In this document: positions 1 to 11,754 of the stretch, one piece after another
How the letters are laid out: each line of letters begins with the position of its first letter
Numbering within the stretch: the stretch's first letter is position 1
From: Aldrovandia affinis
Taxonomy: Eukaryota > Chordata > Actinopteri > Notacanthiformes > Halosauridae
DNA: 64,000 nt
Direction: 5' to 3'
Assembly (NCBI GenBank): GCA_029706075.1
Contig: JAINUG010000173.1
Coordinates: 1,488,001 to 1,552,000, forward strand
Notes under the pieces: model-generated
Databases searched by the model: none
The model's input: the letters and a program-made list of their open reading frames with translations, nothing else
Told to the model about the DNA's origin: nothing
Position numbers and translations under genes: made by a program

Positions 1-269
1 ACGAACCTCGACCGTCTGACTACCCCGCTGGAAAACCCGCCCTGGACCGTGAGAGAATCTGCTTCTGTGTACCGACCCCAGCTATCACCCCCGACGATTC
101 TCAAGGATTACAGATTTCCTGCAAACCACCATTGACTCTCTCTCCCCCTTCCCTTTTCCCCTGGAAATTAAATAAAGTTCCAGTGAACATTTCATTTATT
201 TGGTTGTGAATCTTGTTGATTATCTGGCTTGGTTTCGTGGCAACTCCACACTACTCAGGGTTTGTCACA
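1..269 (+). repeat. 3' part of an LTR (Gypsy-like), cut by window edge
   Basis: The segment has a pyrimidine-rich tract, a polyadenylation-like AATAAAG at about 170-176, and ends in a short stretch closing with tgtcaca, as LTRs close in CA. A similar layout with related wording (ggtttcgtggcaactccacac here, ggttgcgtggaaaccccacac there) recurs at 14560-14735. No internal retrotransposon sequence follows, so this may be a solo LTR. The start lies outside the window. Confidence 0.4.
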
Positions 270-2034
270 ATATGTTTATGAAAAGAAAAATACAGCCAAT
301 AGAAAAAAGGAGACAGAAAAAAGGAGAATGACCTTCATGCGCTGGGATAATTTAAAGTCATAGGAACAGATGCAGTAATATCACAGGCATTACTGCCCAG
401 TATCTGACCTCCTGTTTATGCGGTAACGAAATGCTCAAAGGCTCCTAATACACTCTAATGGCAGTAAATCTGAGCAGTGAATGTATGTAAAAACCATAAT
501 GTTTGCATAGAAGACCCCTTTAACCAAGGAGACTTACATAGATTACATTATATCCATGTAGATACCGGCCAGTGCAAGGCAGGTCAAGGTGTCAAGGGTA
601 CAACAGCAGTAGTCACAGCTGCAATCGGCTAGTTGCAAGTTTGGTTGCCAAACCATTAAGGATTACCCAGCAGGACAGGCAGCTCAGTTTAGCCACCACC
701 AAAAGGAGAATATTTAAGAACACCTTTATTAACAATAAAGAGTTTATTATTCAAGAAACCTCTGCTTTACTTTGCTTTGTCTGAGGAAGGCCCCATCTGG
801 TCTATACGCCTAGCAACCAAGTGGAAACTGTATTACTAATGGAAACAAAGTTTTTGTTTTTGTTTGACACAGCTCCAATTGTCTCTTTCCCAACCCTTTT
901 GGGAGTGCTATATCTATATATAATAGTGCATAAAATGATAAACTCAATAAACTCACAATCTGCAAAAAGGTGTGATCATTTCTTTGATAATCTCCTTAAC
1001 TGCACCTAGGAAGGTTTTACTGACTGTCAGCAAAATATTCTGGGCGTGCAGGTATGGACGCACCCTTAGGCATTTAGCATTTGAGATAAATGAACTATGA
1101 ATTCCTGAAATTATACCCAAATCAACCTAGAATTCCTCATATGTGTCTTTCCTCCTACATGTCTCATGTGTGTTCTCTCGCTCCTGGGTGTGTCTCATCC
1201 TGATTTTATTTGTGATGCAGAGAGGTGCAAGTCTCATCTGTGAGTCATAGCCCTGCAGACTTTCTCCCAATTAAATTATCCAGCAGAAGAGAATTATCCT
1301 GAGTGGCAACACATTCGACTTCATTAGAAGGGAATTAATTTTTCATTGGCACGTGCCCAGCAGCTCTACAGCGATTAAGCAGGTTTCATTATCCTTAATT
1401 AATCTTGCATGGTATCTCTTTAATATAATTCTGTGTCTTCTAACATACTGGATGCACAGTAGTGCACAGTAGAGGACTGTAGATACAGTATGTTTGAATA
1501 GCCTGGTTTGATATAGAACCCCTATATGAATTCAAGCAATGCCTATCTGCACAGTCTGTGTGGCATAATGCAGGCTGACATACCGAGACAAGCCATATCT
1601 ACTGTAAATGAAGTGAGTGGTAAACAACTATTTTCTCTGTGTCTGACGTTCATCACACCACTGGCAATTCCATGGTGTAAACTTCTATTGATACTGCTTT
1701 TCCATATATATGATTTATTGAAATAGAACATTTTAACGAAATTTGATCAGAGAAACAGGTAGGCCTATTCTGTTTAGTTAAACAGTTAATTCTTCAAAGA
1801 TTATGGTGTACTAAAGCCAAATCCAAAAGTGAAACCAAAGGCCCTGAAGATGATGTAGAATGTTCTCATATGCATATTCTCTCTTTTGGCCCACAATTAT
1901 GACATTATATTTCTGACCTCAAATACACATTGTCAATTTAGGTGCAGGGCTATGCATTCATGTCACAAATGAAAGTGAAACAAGTGTTTAGTAGATGACT
2001 AACAAGGGTGGCAAATTTCCCCCTGAGGCCTCAC
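270..2034. other. acap3 intron 2 sequence, no recognised feature
   Basis: I see no coding or repeat family I can name. ORFs here are short and without motifs. An AT-rich stretch at about 1260-1430 contains several TAATTA-type words and reads like possible conserved non-coding DNA, but that cannot be shown from one sequence. Confidence 0.5.
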
Positions 2035-2092
2035 CTTGTCTAGCTTAGCTTCAATTTCCACCACCTCTGTCTCCACTTCATCAATGTTCGCC
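2035..2092 (-). CDS. acap3: acap3 coding exon 2 (BAR-domain first helix)
   Basis: The minus strand has a pyrimidine-rich acceptor ending in cttacag at 2093, then 58 bases, then a consensus donor (AAG, gtgag). The first base completes the Arg codon opened in exon 1. The remaining 19 codons read ANIDEVETEVVEIEAKLDK. The acidic IDEVET-VVEIEAKLDK stretch matches the early BAR helix of ACAP3 more closely than the equivalent ACAP2 segment, as I recall those families. The exon ends in phase 0. Exon 3, which should begin with residues like LVKLC, is not visible between 2034 and 1, so the gene continues off the left edge. I cannot decide which teleost paralogue (3a or 3b) this is. Confidence 0.9.
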
Positions 2093-2164
2093 CTGTAAGA
2101 GTAGGAAAACAGATATGAACAAACAATCACATGACGCCTCCCTGTTAGAACAGATAGGCTAAGT

Positions 2165-2310
2165 GATCCTCACGCAAATGTGCTTAGCCGGTGCCCTTAC
2201 ACGGATCAACTTAAATATCATTCATTCAGGTTAAGTACATTTCTTAAGGGTATAAAATGAGTGTTCCACCCAGGACTTGATCCAGCAATCTCAACAACAT
2301 ACTGCTGCAG
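2165..2310 (-). repeat. Degenerate SINE-like fragment
   Basis: The segment contains a decayed version of the widespread teleost repeat with the words gatgcccttat, ttcaggttaagtac and ccaggacttgatccagcaatc. A related fragment lies at 32365-32480. It is in the reverse sense of the presumed element. The tRNA-like head is too decayed to recognise with certainty. Confidence 0.4.
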
Positions 2311-2322
2311 AAAAGGGGAAAT

Positions 2323-2355
2323 ATGTTAATGTTAATGTTAATGTTAATGTTAATA
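2323..2355. repeat. (TGTTAA)n hexanucleotide microsatellite
   Basis: About five and a half perfect tandem copies of TGTTAA. Confidence 0.9.
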
Positions 2356-3105
2356 AGCAACAACAAAATCAAGACTGGGTGATTCCCTTCCCATCAATAT
2401 TACTGTAAACCATAAAGAGTTCATTTTGACTTGAATGTAATTCCCAGCATCTGATAGCTATTGCCAGTGTTTTCGTTTAGCAGAATAACATTTAGGTTGT
2501 AACGTAAATGTTTTGTTTTCTTCCCCAGTTGCTGTTTTTCATTCCCCCCCATACTTGGGAAGACAGGATGATATATAAATATTGACACAAAATGAAAGGG
2601 ACTTTGGAATGAAATGCAGACATGTTTCAAGCTGAGTCAGCTGATCTTGTGGAAAAGATCGGTCTTCGGCCGCATTCCCCAGAGACATAACTGACAGAGT
2701 TGCTGGCAACAGGCTCCACAGCTGTGAGTGATCATGCACAGATGACACAAAGTGACAGACTAGTCCCCAAAACATTCTGCCACCCCGCGCCCCTTCCCGA
2801 TCCGCGATTGGCTTGCCTGGCTCCACGATCTGGCAATAATCATTGCTGACGGAGAAACCATATAATAAGTCAAGGGAAGGGCCTCCACCATCAACCATTG
2901 CTGCGCATGAATATCCCAGCACAGACTGCTAAACCGCTTCCCCATACTTCCTGACCAAGCTTTTTTCAGCAGCATTTGAATAGGCCAATGTTGTTTGCAA
3001 ATAATTTAGGTCATAGACAGTGTTGGGGAAGTTACTCTGAAAATGTAGTTAACCAAGTTACCAATTGCTCTACACTGGAAGTAGTTACCAGTACCATGGT
3101 GAGAA

Positions 3106-4116
3106 ATCCTACCTATCAGATAGATATCAATTTGTGCAGTTAAATGACGAGCCCTCTGCTCTCATCAAGGTGGAATATGGCATCCCCTCAAGGTTCTGTT
3201 TTGGGGCCATTATTGTTCTCCTTTACATGTTGCCACTTGGTGATGTCATTCGTAAACATGGCGTACATTTTCACTGCTCACGCAGATGACACACAATTAT
3301 ACCTATCAATGAAACCTGGCGAAGGACAATTCGAACAGTTGGAGGCCTGTTTTAAAGACATAAAGACTGGATGTCAGATAATTTTCTATTGCTGAATACT
3401 GATAAAACAGAGATGTTGGTCTTGGGGCCCAAAACCTCAGAAGAGGGTTATCTGATTTATCTCTTAATCTGGATGGTTGCTCTGTTGCTGCAAGTTTGGC
3501 GGTAAAAGACCTTGGTGTTACTATAGATCCTGGTCTCTCATTTGATAGTCACATCAAAACATTTCCAGAGTAGCCTTTTTTCACCTGAGGAATATTGCCA
3601 AAATTAGGGGCTTCCTGTCATTAATAGATGCAGAAAAATTGGTACATGCCTTTGTTACATCTAGATTAGATTATTGCAATGCATTACTGTCTGGCTGTTC
3701 CAATGCCTCACTCAGGAGCCTACAACTCGTACAGAATGCTGCTGCAAGGATCCTGACTAGAACAAAGAAATATGAGCACATTAGTCCTGTGTTAGCGTCA
3801 CTTCACTGGCTTCCTATAAACTATCGTGTAGACTATAAGGTACTCCTCTTAACTTATAAGGTGTTGCATGGACTTGCCCTCTTACTTGACGGATCTACTT
3901 CATCCATTACAATCCCCCACGTTCACTTCGCTCACAAGATGCAGACAACTTGGTAGTCCCTAGAATATCAAAAATACAGCAGGTGGCAGAGCTTTCTCCT
4001 ATAGAGCTCCTTTACTGTGGAACAGTCTACCCATCTCTGTGAAGGAGTCAGACACGGTCTCAATTTTCAAGTCTAGGTTAAAAACGCATCTCTTTAGTCT
4101 CTCTTATAGTCATTAG
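3106..4116 (+). pseudogene. L2 reverse transcriptase C-terminal half, frameshifted
   Basis: The reading frame is broken into pieces. They show [22 protein letters not shown], then the finger/palm block around [10 protein letters not shown] (catalytic ADD box), then [32 protein letters not shown] and LHWLPI. The frame closes with SLSYSH and a stop at 4116. Compared with the other copy, frame changes come mostly from one-base length differences in short runs of A or C (for example near 3184, 3220, 3363, 3432 and 3560), plus an inserted C near 3282 next to the ADD box. It cannot encode a working enzyme as read. Confidence 0.8.
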
Positions 4117-4820
4117 GTGCAGATGTGGAGGGGCGAGCAACAGAGCCTTCTGGTGCAATGAGCTATCCTTACTGTCACCAATCATAAGTGATGATCCGCC
4201 CTATCAGGACTGCTGATGATGTGGTGGGATGGTCTCTGAGTGCCCTCATGGCTGCGTGCTCCCTGTGCCACTCACCTAATTAGTTATGCTGCCTAGATTA
4301 CTTCTGCTGGTGCAAAAAGTGTTATCACTACTCTTCCCCTGATCCGGCGTGATATTTATCATAGTCATAATTGCACCTTTCCTCTTTTCTCCCCGCTCCG
4401 TGGCACCTGCCCGGAGCTCACCTGCCCCAGAGTCAACCCCCACCCCTGCCATGTGTTAGCCGGATGCCGCTGGCCCAGACCCTAGCTGCTGGTTCCATCC
4501 CCGCCCTGCCCTGGTATCTGGAGGGATGAGGTCCACCCCACTCCTACACTTAGAATGCCCTTCCAGTGGTCTGTTAAGCCACATGAGCCTCAAGGACTAT
4601 TTGTGTTGTTTTTCTCTGTATCCCACAATTTTCCAGGAGTTCATCTCGACCGCCTTTTAAGGGGTCAGGGAATAATTTTCCAGTTTCCTACATTGGCTCC
4701 AATGGTTTTCTGGTTTTTTGATTCCCTCTGGAAAATGCCAATTGTGAAGCGCTGTGTGACAACCTGTTTGTAAATGGCGCTATACAAAAATAAAGATTGA
4801 TTGATTGATTGATTGATTGA
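3106..4820 (+). mobile_element. L2-type LINE, 5'-truncated copy
   Basis: This is a non-LTR retrotransposon fragment ending in (ATTG)n directly after a gcgctatacaaaaataaag 3' terminus, typical of L2-clade LINEs in fish. It matches the minus-strand copy at 61361-64000 over its whole length, with only scattered differences. Truncation falls inside the reverse transcriptase, just before the YLSDRYQFV region. The ORFs seen after 4116 are in the 3' UTR and not coding. Confidence 0.85.
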
Positions 4821-4880
4821 AAGGTAGTTAGCTACACTAAAACTATTTTTAAAAGGTACCTAACTATATGGAAATATATA

Positions 4881-6482
4881 CAGCTCAAAAAAATTAAGAG
4901 ACCACTGCAAAATTATCAGTTTCTCTGGTTTTACTATTTATAGTAGCCTATGTGTTTGAGTAAAAATGAACATTTTAGTTTTATTCTATAAATTACTGAC
5001 ACAACATTTCTCCCAAATTCCAAATAAAAATATTGTCATTTAGAGCATTTATTTGCAGAAAATGACAACTGGTCAAAATAACAAAAAAGATGCAGTGTTT
5101 TCAGACCTTTAATAATGCAAAGAGTTCATATTCATTTTTAAACAACACAATACTAATGTTTTAACTTAGGAAAAGATCAGAAATCAATATTTGGTGGAAT
5201 AACACTGATTTGCAATCACAGCTTTCATGCGTCTTGGCATGCTCTCCACCAGTCTTTCACATTGCTGTTGGGTGACTTTATGCCACTCCTGGCGCAAAAA
5301 TTCAAGCAGCTCAGCTTTGTTTGATGGCTTGTGACCATCCATCTTCCTCTTGATCACATTCCAGAGGTTTTCAATGGGGTTCAGGTCTGGAGATTGGGCT
5401 GGCCATGACAGGGTCTTGATCTGGTGGTCCTCCATCCACACCTTGATTGACCTGGCTGTGTGGCATGGAGCATTGTCCTGTGTAAAAAGTTCCCCAATGT
5501 TGGGGAACATTGTCAGAGCAGAAGGAAGCATGTTTTCTTCCAGGATAACCTTGTGCGTGGCTTGATTCATGTGTCCTTCACAAAGACAAATCTCCCGATT
5601 CCAGCCTTGGTGAAGCACCCCCAGATCATCACCAATCCTCCACCAAATTTGACAGTGGGTGTGAGACACTGTGACTTGTAGGTCTCTCCAGGTCTCCGTC
5701 TAACCATTAGACAACTAGGTGTTGGGCAAAGCTGAATATTGGACTCATCAGAGAAGAAGACCTTACTCCAGTCCTCTACGGTCCAATCCTTGTGGTCTTT
5801 TGCAAACCTCAGCCTGGCTCTTCTTTGCTTCTCATTGATGAAGGGCTTTCTTTTTTCTAGCTTTGCATGACTTCAGCCCTGCCCCTAGGAGCCTGTTTCG
5901 AACAGTCCTCACCGTGCACTTCACCCCAGCTGCCGTTTGCCATTATTTTTGTAGGTCACTTGATGTAGGTCATCCCGGTCAGTAGAGAGCCGTTTTCGCC
6001 CTCTGCCAGTCTGTAGCTTTGTTGTCCCCAATGTCTGCTGCTTTACCTTGTTCTTATGAACCCCGTCTTTGAAATGTGAAGGATAGAAGCAACCTTACGC
6101 TCACTGTATCCATCTGCCAGTAAAGCCAGAATTGAACCCTTCTTTTCCTCACTCAAAACTTTTATTTTCAACTCTTTTGGCATGGTCAATAGTTCTTTTT
6201 TGATTCCAATTACTTTTGAGGTACTACTAGCACAGTTTTTTGCCATCCAGCTGGTCCTATTGCAAGAGGATAGTGATGACCACAGCAGTGGTTTTTATAC
6301 TTTTCCTTGTTAAATAAGATTTGGTTCAGGTGGTACTGATCACCTAATCAGTACTTCATCAAGTAGAATGAGGTGTGCTTGTGTTGGAATTCAACAGACA
6401 CTGGAATGGAATGGCTGCCATGCATGTAGAGATGCTGATTTAAGAAAAATTTGGAGTGGTCTCTTAATTTTTTCCAAAGCTG
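4881..6482 (-). mobile_element. Full-length Tc1-like transposon
   Basis: A 1.6-kb element is bounded by inverted terminal repeats beginning CAGCTC/CAGCTTTGG and then AATTAAGAGACCACT, flanked by TA on both sides as expected for Tc1/mariner. The transposase remnant is on the minus strand. A 166-bp MITE abuts its right end. Confidence 0.9.
5184..6246 (-). pseudogene. Tc1-like transposase, frameshifted
   Basis: The N-terminal helix-turn-helix part is visible (MPKELKIKVLSEEKKG, ILALLADGYSERKVASIL). The C-terminal part carries the catalytic blocks FTQDNAPCHTAR (second Asp) and [11 protein letters not shown] (Glu side of the DDE triad), ending ANQCYSTKY. The middle is in other frames. One shift near 5595 fits loss of a single G from a run of G. 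DDE transposases cut and paste the element at TA sites; this copy is inactive as read. Confidence 0.85.
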
Positions 6483-6490
6483 TATATATA

Positions 6491-6656
6491 CAATACCGGT
6501 CAAAAGTTTTAGAACTGGTAACCTAAACTTGTTTTTTAACCTCTGGCAGTTTACCACTTACCTTTGTACCATTTCAGGTTATTCACTGCCTTGAACTGCT
6601 TAAATTTCAGTAAAAACTGGAAAATGGGGGTGTTCTAAAACTTTTGACCGGTAGTG
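6491..6656. mobile_element. 166-bp Tc1/mariner-type MITE
   Basis: Terminal inverted repeats of about 24 bp (core TACCGGTCAAAAGTTTTAGA) close on each other around a short non-coding middle. TA dinucleotides flank both ends. The internal sequence, reversed, recurs at 38992-39143, so this is a family and not a chance palindrome. No coding capacity. Confidence 0.85.
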
Positions 6657-6937
6657 TATATGTATACATAAATGGGCATTGCTTTACTTACATTTACTTT
6701 AGCTCTTCTAAATGAATTACCTTTAAGAGCAGATGATTACAAGGCACTGGGTATATACCTGGTAATGAACACACTGTAATCCAATTTCTTAATTTTCAAT
6801 ACTGAAAATACAGTATGTACCTCCCCTGACAAATGAAGACAAAATCTTTTCAGGGAACTCTGATCTGTCAATGCAAATTAAGGATAAGTAAGTCTTTATA
6901 ATGTTGGTCACAATTAAAACTGTAATTAAAAATTAAA

Positions 6938-7688
6938 AAAATCCCCCCACACAATTACACCACCACCACCAGCCTGAACCGCTGACACAAGGCAGGATGG
7001 ATGCATGGATTCATGTTGTTTTCGCCAAATTCTGACGCTACCGTCAGAAAAGCAGAAACCGAGATTCATCAGACCAGGCAACATTTTTCCAATCTTCAAC
7101 TGTCCAGTTTTGGTGAGCCTGTGCCTACTGTAGCCTCACTTTCCTGTTCTTAGCTGACAGGAGTGGAACCCGGTGTGGTCTTCTGCTGCTGTAGCCCATC
7201 CACTTTAAGTTTTGACGTGTTGTTTGTTCAGAGATGCTCTTCTGCATACCACTGTTGTAACGCATAGTTATTTGAGTTACTGTCGCCTTCCTGTCAGCTT
7301 GAACCAGTCTGGCCATTCTCTTCTGATCTCTCCAATTAACAAGGCGTTTTCACCCACAGAACTGCCACTCACTGGATGTTTTTTGTTTTTCGCACCATTC
7401 TCTCTAAACTCTATAGACTGTTGTGCGTGAAGATTCCATGAGATCAGCAGTTACTCACAGCAGATGCTCACACCACCCCGTCTGGCACCAACAATCATTC
7501 CATAGTCAAAGTCACTTAAATCACATTTCTTCCCCATTATGATTTTTTTGTCTGAACAACCACTGAACCTCTTGACCATGTCTGCATGCAATATGCATTG
7601 AGTTGATGCCACATGATTGGCTATTTGGATAATTGCATAAATGAGCAGGTGTACAGGTGTACCTAATAAAGTGGCCACTGAGTGTCTA
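6938..7688 (-). mobile_element. Tc1-like transposon fragment with N-terminal transposase
   Basis: The right end has the terminal sequence familiar from fish Tc1 elements (CAGTGGCCACTTTATTAGG on the minus strand). Reading leftward come transposase pieces: FDYGMIVGAR, RRMARLVQADRKATVTQI, QKSISEQTTRQNLKWMGYSS and RRPHRVPLLSAKNRKVRLQ, then a degraded WTVEDWKNV-like block. The copy stops at about 6938 around a VWG-like motif, so the second half and the other terminal repeat are missing. Frames are broken. Confidence 0.85.
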
Positions 7689-9540
7689 TATATATAGTTC
7701 AATGCATGCTATTATTATTGTAACGTTGACATGTACTGAGAGTGTACCAGGAAGGGCGTCTTGGGCATAGGGTGGGGAGAAAGAAGAATCATTGGGTGTA
7801 TGTCTGTTTATTAATAATGTTTATGTTGGGAGAACACTGAAGAACATTATTTTAAGGGTTGAGCTTTGGGGGGGACATTTTTACTGGTTGAAATCAATTT
7901 TTAAACTGTGTAAAACTAACATATACGGCTATGTAGATTTTTCGACGTCTCCTGCAGCACACATCTGGGTTTACATCACACATTATCCATAGTTATTGTG
8001 TCACTGAATTCCAAAGTATTAATCGCATCACATGCACTTTGCCATCTATCAAAATGAGTGTTTTCCCTTGATTATTTTGCCCCTGTAATCAAAATTTCAA
8101 TTTACAGGACCTTTATACTTTTAACCTTTATACAGGTTTCGACTACTATAAAACTACTATGGACTACTCAATTTGCAAATGAATTGTACACATCTTGTAT
8201 GGTGTTGTGGTGCCCTCCAATGTTTCCCAGCCTCTTTCCTGTTATTTCTGTTTAAAACTGTTTGTGCTGATCTGACCTTCGCATAACCTTCAAACTTCAA
8301 ATAGGTTGAAAATGTTACATCCAAAAGTTAAGTTATGTCAGGCCATGTTGAGTGCGGCGACTACACACTAATTTGGCAGACAGCTGTTTCTCCCGAAGCC
8401 TGGCTCATATACACTCCAAATTCGACAAACACATTTTAAGTATAGGCCTAATGTGTTTTTGAACTGTCATGTCTCAGACATTTCTCCAATGTTTTGGCAA
8501 ATTGATTGTTGATTGGGGCTTGGAAACCTCTGAGATTGCTTGTATAAACTATTAACATTTAGGCTATTCTAAAAAAACTTGTATTTAAGTCAAGTGCCTT
8601 GACTATTTGATATTATGCATATTAACATTGCATTAATGGTGCACTCTGACCTCAGGTCATGTGTGGCTATACTTTATAAAAATTATGAAATGCACTGATA
8701 GCATTTATTTAAACACAGTGTAGTAGCACCTTCCTGGGAGGCGCATGGCAGCTATTTTTGTGCCAAAACTCTCACAGCCACATGGCAGCCTTACAACTAT
8801 GCAGTCACTACTCATTAGCTGAGGGAAAGATGGAGGGATTATTAAACTACTTAAACATACAAACCATGTCTGTGCAAGCTTGTTCCATTCATTTTCACTG
8901 AGTTTCTCAATCACGTCTGCAGTATTTTGCATGGTTGTATTTTGTGTGGTATATACTAATTGTATGGTTAGGCCAGTATTTACATTTTTAATTTGAGGTT
9001 GCTGTGGGCTACATTTCAGCTTGGGTTGCTATAATAAACTGAAGGGTGGGGTGGGGTGGACTTGAGACTGTAATACTTTATATATTTTGTCTATTCATTT
9101 TGGGTCATTCAGCTAGCTATATGTATTTCCAATCTACAGACCACTCAACCTGTTTAAACATGTAGCCTAAAATCATAATAGCAAACAGTGATGTAAGTTA
9201 CTTCTAACCAGTTTTCTTTTTTTCTTCTTCTGTTTTACCCATAAAACGAATTCCATCCAAAAGTAGAAGCAATTTTGTTGGCCTTTCAATGGTGTAACTG
9301 ACATCACCGTTTGGTAACAGACACAAATAGTGCACTCATCTATTTCAAGCACAATTTTGACACTAACGCCCGCAACCACTCATTCACAAATGGGTCAGAA
9401 TCACCATTGAAAGGCCTCAGAACCCTCTGTGTGCTGCGTTGGGTGCCACATAAGACCATATGAATAGGGTGATCAACACAACAAAGTGCTCCATTTAATG
9501 GAGTGATTGTGGTTATATTGGGTGGCTGTGCCAATGTATC
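7689..9540. other. Intron sequence, nothing recognised
   Basis: AT-rich, no repeat family or coding segment that I recognise. Confidence 0.5.
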
Positions 9541-10386
9541 TTACAGTTGAGCATAGGGATACTTTCTTTGATGATAAGGTGTATTGATACAGTGACCCTG
9601 CATCGCAATACATGTATTATTTTTCTCATTTGCGCACCTTAACATGTAGTATATATTTAACTCTTTGATGCATACATTCTGAATACTGAATGATACTGAG
9701 TGATACTGAAAAAGTGCTACTCTGCAAAAGCATGAAACAGCGTGAGGCATACATTTAAACACCCGGAATAATTATAAATAGTTAATAGTACACTTTAAAA
9801 GTCTTTAAAAGAACAAGCTCGCAAATGTAGAGCTACATTTCATGAAATTTGTTAGGTCTCGAAGCGTGTGCAATGTCCCTTTCAAAATTGTAGAAAATCA
9901 AAATTGTGAAAGATAGAGCACACGATTGCGAACACATTTATGGATGCTATGATGTAAAAGCATTCTTGAAAGCCAGCTCTCTGATTGTGTTCAATCTGGA
10001 TGAACCAATAGATATAACGGAAAATGTTGAATTTCTTTTGTGTAGGTTTCCACCTCAGACTCAAAAAAATAAGGAACGTCCTTTTTTATGAGAATATTAT
10101 AATTACAAGCAAATTCCCAAATTTTGGTGGTATTGGATAATAATTGTGTTCTTTTATTATGCTGATATAATTTCAGGAATAGACCAATATGCTGACATGC
10201 TGACCAACTATTTCTTGAAATCTTAACATGTGTTTAACAGGGGAGGGAAATTCCCAAGTACCAAAAATGAAATTATTGCTCCAGTCAGTTTTGAAACTGT
10301 ATTGTGATACAAATTGCATTGTGACCCTTATATCGTGATATGATGACCCTCATATCATGATAATATCGTGAGGCCCAGCCCTAGTT
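9541..10386. repeat. Possible hAT-like non-autonomous element
   Basis: The right end (10300-10386) carries the words cgtgatatgatgaccc and gaggcccagccctag, the reverse of a common teleost repeat opening with CAGGGCTGGG followed by cacgatat words. Near 9580-9620 are matching words (gtattgatacagtgacc, catcgcaatacatgtatt). Boundaries are uncertain and I saw no clear target duplication. Confidence 0.3.
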
Positions 10387-10676
10387 CAACTATATAATGC
10401 GTAGGGCTGAGGGAAATTAAAACAGTTAAAAAAAGGACACCCTGGATTAGTGTTTGGTTGTATGCACCACTGCAAAGTAGATTACTGACTCTATGGCCCA
10501 CAATTAAAATCTTAAATCTACTAATGTTGTGTTTTACAGTCCCTTGACCAAGGAGACCCCCAGTATATTTGTTCTGGGCTTGGATAGAGTACAGTTCACA
10601 GGTAATCAGTAGATAGTCTAAAACGGAAGTTGAGTCTCACGTTTACCTCAGTCTCACATGACTGAAGCCCAATTAC

Positions 10677-10698
10677 CTCTCTCTCTCTCTCTCTCTCC
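10677..10698. repeat. (CT)n microsatellite
   Basis: About ten uninterrupted CT units, followed by more degenerate CT-rich sequence to about 10712. Confidence 0.9.
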
Positions 10699-10712
10699 CC
10701 TCTCTCTATCTC

Positions 10713-11754
10713 AAACCAATCAATATCACAACATTCACAGTAAATCAATAGCAATTTGCATCTCATAAATGTCAGTGACCAGTGACCACAGGACTGGATT
10801 TGGAATGGTCTCTCTCTCCCTCTCTGTACCTACCTCATATAAAGAACTCTACAATAATGGACTGTTCTATGGATAGTTGGTTGGGATTGATCCAGGTCCT
10901 TGTGCCCTCCAGCTGCCAGCCTACCAGATGCCTCTTCAGAAAACAAGGAGGAGCTTTAGGGACAGCTGCTCCCTCTAGCCCTCAAGGTTTCCTCCTACAT
11001 TTGCTGCAAATGACTCTTCAATAATGTACGTACATTCCCCCAGCACTCCCCCCCAGCCCATTGCCATGGCAACACTAAAAGTGGCCTGGAGCTGGCACAT
11101 TGGTGCCGATGCCCCTTCACACTACTGAAAGAATAGCAGTGTGAGCACAGACTGCCCAATTCTCCCTGAGAGCATTCAATAAACAACGGCCATCAATAAA
11201 TCATCAATAGGCATTTAACATCTCAACATTCACATAATATGTCTCTAGCCTTCACTCATCCAGTGGATAACCCAGTCAGGTACGGCTGAATAGTCTGAAG
11301 TGAAGGTTGTTTTCCTTCCCAGTATAGCTTATCTATCATAGGTGTCATACAATTTGAAAAATCCATGCACCATGAATTCTGTTGGGGGCTTGAACCTTGA
11401 CACGGAAATGCCTGTGATGTCAAGAGACAACATGAGAATCATCTAAGCCTGTGCTCCCACACCCTCGTCAAATTCAACCATGGCTGTCTTGGGGGTTATA
11501 ACTCTGTAAACAAAAATATTACAATTCCGCTGTTCGAGACCCGCTGCTGAGCAGGCGAAATGTGTGAGTGTTGGCCTGTTGACATGCCCTGACAGAGTGA
11601 CTCCGGGGAAGGGAGAAGTGGTGTTTGCACTGCCAAACCGCTGGGTCTTGTAATCCTCCTATTTATATTGGGGGAGAGGACAGTGTGCTTAATAAAAAAT
11701 TTCCTTGAAATCAGGTGTGGTGTTGAACTAAGGTATTAATTTATAATGACTAGA
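10713..11754. other. Intron sequence, nothing recognised
   Basis: No named repeat or coding signal seen. Confidence 0.5.

Larger units (their letters stand above)
3015..4878. repeat. Unclassified interspersed repeat split by L2 insertion
   Basis: The left part (3015-3100; gttggggaagttactctg, gtagttaacc, gtagttacc) and the right part (4822-4878; aggtagttagctacac, then acctaactata) read as one repeat built on degenerate AGTTAC/GTAGTTA words, which I know as a common teleost interspersed repeat. The L2 copy at 3106-4820 separates the halves. The right half is then cut off by a Tc1 element. Family name not recognised. Confidence 0.4.

Noticed and set aside
2539-2975. Minus-strand ORFs of 127 and 71 codons considered as an extra acap3 exon
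   Set aside because: The sequence does not resemble any part of the ACAP family, and exon 1 already joins exon 2 in phase.
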